This document shows, piece after piece, positions 6,480 to 9,770 of a stretch of DNA of 9,770 bases (the first letter of the stretch is position 1; the number at the start of each line of letters is the position of its first letter). A model generated the notes under the pieces. The model saw nothing but the letters and a program-made list of their open reading frames with translations. It made no database searches and had not been told where the DNA came from. Location of the stretch: assembly GCA_011391835.1 (NCBI GenBank), contig JAABPS010000084.1, forward strand, positions 1 to 9,770. The letters are read 5' to 3'. The DNA comes from Desulfobacteraceae bacterium (GTDB lineage Bacteria > Desulfobacterota > Desulfobacteria > Desulfobacterales > JAABPS01). A program made the translations under genes and the position numbers.

Positions 6480-7991
6480 ATGGGCTTTTCTTTATCAGAT
6501 TTTCTTGAGGAAAACAGGACGATCATCATTACCCAATGGGTGGATCAGCTCAAAACCCAGGTAAGCCCTCAGTATGCCGAGCGGTCCCGGAAAGAGCTTA
6601 TGTCTACAGTATCGCAGGCTTACGACGCCAACATCCACGTATTGCTGCATAACGATTTCAGCTACATCGACCGCTTTATTGAAAAAATCTCCCAAATGCG
6701 CCTGAAAGCGGGATTTCGGCTGTCTGATGTGCAGATGGCCTTTGAGCTGTTCAGGACCGTTGTCCCACCTCTTATCGCAGCCAAAACGACCGTAGAGGAA
6801 TTTTTAGCTGCCAATACCCAAATCAATCGGTGTTTGACCTATACAATTCACCGCTTCAGCAATTACTTTCAGGCCATGCATCAGAACAAAATACTGGAAC
6901 ATAACCGGCAGCTGGAAGAGGATGTTAAAACCCGGACAGCAGCACTTAAAGAATCGGAACTTAAATATAAAACCCTGGTTGAAGAGATCAACGACGGATA
7001 TTTCGTGGTTCGGGAAGAAGCAGTAGTGTTTGCGAATCCGGCTTTTTGCATGATGCACGGATATCAGTTGTCGGAAGTAATCGGCAAAAAATTCCATACA
7101 TTCATTGACGCTAAGAGCCGAAAAAAACTTATTGCCATCTATGAAAAGAGTTTTCAGAAACGCGGCATCCCCCGCACTTTCGAATACCTCCGCTTAACCA
7201 AGGGCGGGCAAAGCTATCCGACCGAAATACTGGCCAAGGTTACTCTTTACGACAATAAACTTTCCAGCATCGGTATTTGCCGTGATATTACACAGCGCGT
7301 CAGGATGGAACAAAAGATTCGTGAAACCGAACGTATGGCCTATATCGGCCAGATTACCACATCGCTTTCCCATGAAATACGCAATCCTCTTTCAGCGGTG
7401 CAGATGAATCTTCAAATACTAAAGAAAAACCTTCAGCTTAAAGGCAATGACAAACGGCGCATTGATATTTCCGTGCGTGAAGTTAAACGTCTTGAAAACA
7501 TACTCAAGCAACTTCTCGATTTTGCCAAGCCCATAAATTTGAATTTTAACCTGAATTCACTAAACCGCATCCTCGTCTCATCCATGGAACTGCTGGAAAT
7601 GAAATTCAAAGAAAAAAATATAAATTTAGACATCGAGCTTGATCAGCGAATACCCGACATTCAGGCTGATGAGGAGAAATTGGGTCAGGCTGTTATAAAT
7701 CTGTTATTAAACGCTTTGGAGGCATCTCCGGCAGACGCACAAATAAAGATACGCAGCCACCTCAGAGATCTAAATGGCCGGATTGCGGAGGTGGTAATAT
7801 CCGACAAGGGCTGTGGTGTGCCCGAAAAGTATCTGGGCGATATTTTCAAACCTTTTTTTACAACAAAAACCATGGGTACAGGACTTGGTCTTTCCAATGT
7901 CAAAAGGATTGCCGAAGCCCATGATGGCAAAATTGAAGTGAAAAATATTTGTGATGGCGGCGCTGAGTTTAAAATATCCCTGCCGCTTTGA
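6480..7991 (+). CDS. Cytoplasmic PAS-domain sensor histidine kinase
   Basis: This 503-residue kinase has no membrane segment, so it senses an internal signal. The order is: an N-terminal RsbRD_N-like helical domain (about 5-140, starting FLEENRTIIITQWVDQL), a short coiled coil (about 140-165), one PAS domain (about 160-280, DGYFVV through GICRDIT), a HisKA dimerisation domain with the phospho-acceptor H298 in SHEIRNPLSAV, and a HATPase domain (about 395-503). ATP-site boxes are N411 in NLLLNALEAS, D442-K-G-C-G446, FKPFFTTK, and G466-TGLGLS. The HEIRNP H-box and the adjacent sigma-54 activator are typical of NtrB-like kinases. I start at ATG 6480; the in-frame TTG at 6405 is the -35 box of the promoter and cannot be the start. 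AGGTGG (6461-6466) is a loosely spaced ribosome-binding site. The PAS ligand is unknown. Confidence 0.92.
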   Translation: MGFSLSDFLEENRTIIITQWVDQLKTQVSPQYAERSRKELMSTVSQAYDANIHVLLHNDFSYIDRFIEKISQMRLKAGFRLSDVQMAFELFRTVVPPLIAAKTTVEEFLAANTQINRCLTYTIHRFSNYFQAMHQNKILEHNRQLEEDVKTRTAALKESELKYKTLVEEINDGYFVVREEAVVFANPAFCMMHGYQLSEVIGKKFHTFIDAKSRKKLIAIYEKSFQKRGIPRTFEYLRLTKGGQSYPTEILAKVTLYDNKLSSIGICRDITQRVRMEQKIRETERMAYIGQITTSLSHEIRNPLSAVQMNLQILKKNLQLKGNDKRRIDISVREVKRLENILKQLLDFAKPINLNFNLNSLNRILVSSMELLEMKFKEKNINLDIELDQRIPDIQADEEKLGQAVINLLLNALEASPADAQIKIRSHLRDLNGRIAEVVISDKGCGVPEKYLGDIFKPFFTTKTMGTGLGLSNVKRIAEAHDGKIEVKNICDGGAEFKISLPL

Positions 7992-8020
7992 ACATATTTT
8001 CTTAAAACACGGTACATGGA

Positions 8021-9382
8021 ATGGCAAAAATACTGATTGTCGATGATGAAAGATCAATTCTTGAAACCCTTGAGATGTTTTTAAGTGAAAAGGGGCATCA
8101 GACCTTCAAGGCAGATACCGGAGCAAGAGGATTTGCCCTTTTCTGCGCTCATAAGCCGGAAATAGTCATTCTAGATATTCGTCTGCCGGATAGTAACGGT
8201 CTGGATATACTAGACCAAATACTAGCCAGAGAAAGTCTCACCAAGGTCATCATGATAACGGCCTTTCAGGACATGGAAACCACTATTCAGGCCATGAAAC
8301 GGGGCGCTTCCGATTATATTCATAAGCCTCTGGATGCTGATGCGGTTGAAAAGGCAATCACCCGCGCCCTGTGCGTTCTCGAAGCGGATCGCAAAACCCC
8401 GATTCCGGACGAGGTGGGAAATACACCCGATCCGGAAGTAATCATAGGCCGCAGCGAACAGATGCGTAAAATATTTAAAACGATCGGACTACTCTGTCAA
8501 AACAGAGCAACGGTTCTCATTCAGGGTGAAACCGGTACCGGCAAGGAGCTGATCGCAAGGGTGATCCATAGAAACAGCCTGTATGATAAAGAACCTTTTG
8601 TCGTCCTGGATTGTTCAGCAGTAGTCGAATCGCTTTTGGGAAGCGAATTGTTCGGGCATGAAAGGGGTTCTTTTACCGGTGCCGTCGAGACTAAAAAAGG
8701 AAAGATTGAACTGGCAGGCAATGGTACGCTGTTTTTAGATGAAATCGGAGAGTTGCCTTTAAGACTTCAGGGTAATTTTTTGGGATTTCTGCAACGTCAT
8801 GAATACATGCGTGTTGGGGGGCAACATCAATTGAAATCCCGCTGTCGTATAATAGCCGCCACCAATCGGGACATTTCTACCATGGTAAGTCAGGGAAAAT
8901 TCAGGCAGGATCTTTTCTTTCGGTTTCGTGTTGTTACAATTCAGGTACCGCCACTGAGAGACCGGCTCTCTGATGTCCAGGATCTGGTCAATCATATTTT
9001 AATAAAAATAAACCTTGAGTTGGGAACAGAGGTAACCAAATTACAAGACGGCGTGATAGATTGCCTGATGAAACAGCATTGGGCCGGAAACGTGCGGGAG
9101 CTTGAAAATGTGCTTTTAGAGGCTGTTGTGCGCGCCCGGGGTACTGTAATACTTTTGGATGAAATTGAAAACATTCTTTCTTCTAATCAATCCACTCATG
9201 AATCAGGCCTTTCCACCTATTCTTTATCCCACATGGAAAAAGAGCATATCCAACACACTCTTACTGCGCTGAGCTGGAACCGCACCGAAGCGGCCCGGCA
9301 ACTTGAAATATCGCTTCCCACCCTGCGCAGTAAGATCCGAAAGTACGGCATTACCGCGCCAAGATCCCTTGTTACCAGATAG
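8021..9382 (+). CDS. Sigma-54-dependent response regulator, NtrC family
   Basis: This 453-residue activator has all three NtrC modules. The receiver domain (about 1-120) has the acidic pocket D8-D9, phospho-acceptor D52 in ILDIRLPD, T80 and K102. The AAA+ domain (about 140-375) has Walker A GETGTGKE (169-176), the sigma-54-contacting loop as G216-S-F-T-G-A221, Walker B LFLDEIGE (237-244), and FRQDLFFRFRV followed by PPLRDR. The loop is normally GAFTGA; Ser replaces the first Ala but the essential Thr is kept. A Fis-type helix-turn-helix lies at about 418-444 (TEAARQLEISLPTLRSKI). It follows the kinase by 29 bp and surely takes phosphate from it. The ribosome-binding site is weak (GGTACATGGA just upstream), so translation may depend on that of the kinase. 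Its target promoters cannot be named. Confidence 0.94.
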   Translation: MAKILIVDDERSILETLEMFLSEKGHQTFKADTGARGFALFCAHKPEIVILDIRLPDSNGLDILDQILARESLTKVIMITAFQDMETTIQAMKRGASDYIHKPLDADAVEKAITRALCVLEADRKTPIPDEVGNTPDPEVIIGRSEQMRKIFKTIGLLCQNRATVLIQGETGTGKELIARVIHRNSLYDKEPFVVLDCSAVVESLLGSELFGHERGSFTGAVETKKGKIELAGNGTLFLDEIGELPLRLQGNFLGFLQRHEYMRVGGQHQLKSRCRIIAATNRDISTMVSQGKFRQDLFFRFRVVTIQVPPLRDRLSDVQDLVNHILIKINLELGTEVTKLQDGVIDCLMKQHWAGNVRELENVLLEAVVRARGTVILLDEIENILSSNQSTHESGLSTYSLSHMEKEHIQHTLTALSWNRTEAARQLEISLPTLRSKIRKYGITAPRSLVTR

Positions 9383-9407
9383 ATCAATATAAGTATTTTT
9401 TTTGAGG

Positions 9408-9443
9408 TGAAAAAATCTTTCTATGCTATGAAAAAATCTTTCT
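9408..9443. repeat. Perfect 15-bp tandem repeat with 21-bp period
   Basis: TGAAAAAATCTTTCT occurs at 9408-9422 and 9429-9443 with no mismatch, offset by 21 bp, which is two helical turns. It begins 26 bp after the regulator's stop codon. A 15-bp match this close is very unlikely by chance; it is either a local duplication or a pair of protein-binding sites on one DNA face. Confidence 0.7.
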
Positions 9444-9572
9444 GTTTTTCCAGCTATGAACTGAATCAGTTTCATTATATTAAATTGAATAAGTTTTCTA
9501 TTACCAGCCAGTTGCCAAATATAATTCCACACCCCCTTCAAATGGCATGGTAATTGCTCTATTTATGAAAAT

Positions 9573-9652
9573 TTTGCATAATTAAAATATGGCGCCGACA
9601 GGAGTATGCACCGATGCATTCCATTGGCCCCTGTGATCCGATGTTATGCAAA
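9573..9652. repeat. Concentric inverted repeat with four TGCA cores spaced 32-8-32
   Basis: The outer arms TTTGCATAA (9573-9581) and TTATGCAAA (9644-9652) are perfect 9-bp complements. The inner arms ATGCA (9606-9610) and TGCAT (9615-9619) share exactly the same centre, 9612.5. TGCA cores therefore start at 9575, 9607, 9615 and 9647. ACAGG (9598-9602) and CCTGT (9630-9634) form a further, slightly offset pair. The right outer arm lies just upstream of the TGTTATATT promoter element. ATTGCTCT occurs on both sides (9553-9560 and 9656-9663), though an 8-bp repeat in this space could be chance. Confidence 0.5.
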
Positions 9653-9662
9653 TCTATTGCTC

Positions 9663-9671
9663 TGTTATATT
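9663..9671 (+). promoter_or_regulatory. Extended -10 promoter candidate for the right-edge gene
   Basis: TGTTATATT contains the extended -10 TG, one base, then TATATT (5 of 6 to TATAAT). No good -35 is present, as is usual for extended -10 promoters. Transcription would start near 9678, about 40 nt before ATG 9719. The TGCA array ends 11 bp upstream, so a protein bound there would cover the -35 region. Confidence 0.4.
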
Positions 9672-9718
9672 CACGAAAATAATGATGATTTGGCCACAGA
9701 CAGGATAAGATAGCCGTT

Positions 9719-9770
9719 ATGGAAATCAAATCCCTGAAAAGTAAAGAAAAAGAGCTTCTTGAAGCGGTGC
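9719..9770 (+). CDS. 5' end of an unidentified gene, cut by the window edge
   Basis: ATG 9719 opens a frame that stays open to the edge: 17 codons reading MEIKSLKSKEKELLEAV. The start is lysine- and glutamate-rich and probably helical, with no signal peptide so far. AGGA at 9702-9705 is a possible but distant ribosome-binding site. Too little is present to name a family. It is listed because it has a plausible promoter and follows a long regulatory-looking spacer. Confidence 0.5.
   Translation, partial: MEIKSLKSKEKELLEAV

Larger units (their letters stand above)
9383..9718. other. Repeat-rich AT spacer after the response regulator
   Basis: There is no gene in this 336-bp stretch. Eight T residues at 9396-9403 follow the regulator but no stem precedes them, so they are not an obvious terminator. 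Next come the 15-bp tandem repeat (9408-9443), a dyad AACTGA-A-TCAGTT (9459-9471) and a near-repeat TGAAT(C/A)AGTTT at 9462-9472 and 9486-9496. The symmetrical TGCA array lies at 9573-9652, and promoter-like sequences precede the gene at 9719. A second promoter-like pair is TTGCTC (9554-9559), 17 bp, CATAAT (9577-9582). Confidence 0.55.

Noticed and set aside
9395..9403. T-run after the response regulator as an intrinsic terminator
   Set aside because: No stable stem lies directly upstream of it.
9224..9541. 105-codon reverse-strand frame
   Set aside because: It overlaps the end of the response regulator gene, and the repeated ERFFH in its product simply reflects the 21-bp tandem repeat.

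Overview
This is a bacterial chromosomal window, and every recognised gene is on the + strand. The mix suggests a Gram-negative Desulfobacterota-like organism, probably near Desulfobacterales. The clues are an SCP2-type lipid carrier, a soluble PAS histidine kinase paired with a sigma-54-dependent NtrC-type regulator, a secreted LpoB/CsgG-like plus FGE-sulfatase protein, and a PBP7-like peptidoglycan hydrolase. This placement is an inference from gene content; no marker gene settles it. There is no tRNA, rRNA, CRISPR array, transposase or integrase.

Layout. Bases 1-341 hold no gene I can support, only a 9-bp direct repeat near the first good start. A tight three-gene run follows (342-2830): SCP2-domain protein, M24 peptidase-like protein that appears to lack one metal-binding Glu, and RluA-family pseudouridine synthase with a TTG start. 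After a 254-bp spacer come a PaaI/EntH-type hotdog thioesterase (3085-3546) and an exported PBP7-like D-Ala-D-Ala endopeptidase (3683-4594). An AT-rich 347-bp spacer leads to an exported fusion of a CsgG/LpoB-like domain and a formylglycine-generating-enzyme (C-type lectin) fold (4942-6231). The last part is a two-component pair: cytoplasmic histidine kinase (6480-7991) behind a near-consensus sigma-70 promoter, and its response regulator (8021-9382). A 336-bp spacer rich in repeats and dyads precedes the first 17 codons of a further gene at the right edge.

How the genes work together. The kinase and regulator almost certainly form one phosphorelay that activates sigma-54 promoters; its targets are not visible here. 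The endopeptidase acts on the periplasmic wall, and the FGE-fold protein is also predicted to be exported. SCP2, M24 and RluA share spacing typical of an operon but no obvious pathway.

Most interesting point. The C-terminal stretch of the FGE-fold protein (about 6037-6150) looks like the variable region of a diversity-generating retroelement target. It is a sharp GC-rich island (68 percent by hand count, against 37 percent just after it). It lies in the fold used by such targets, and the positions expected to vary are nearly all NNC codons, as expected from AAC codons in a template repeat. No reverse transcriptase or template repeat is in this window, so this remains a hypothesis that the rest of the genome could settle.
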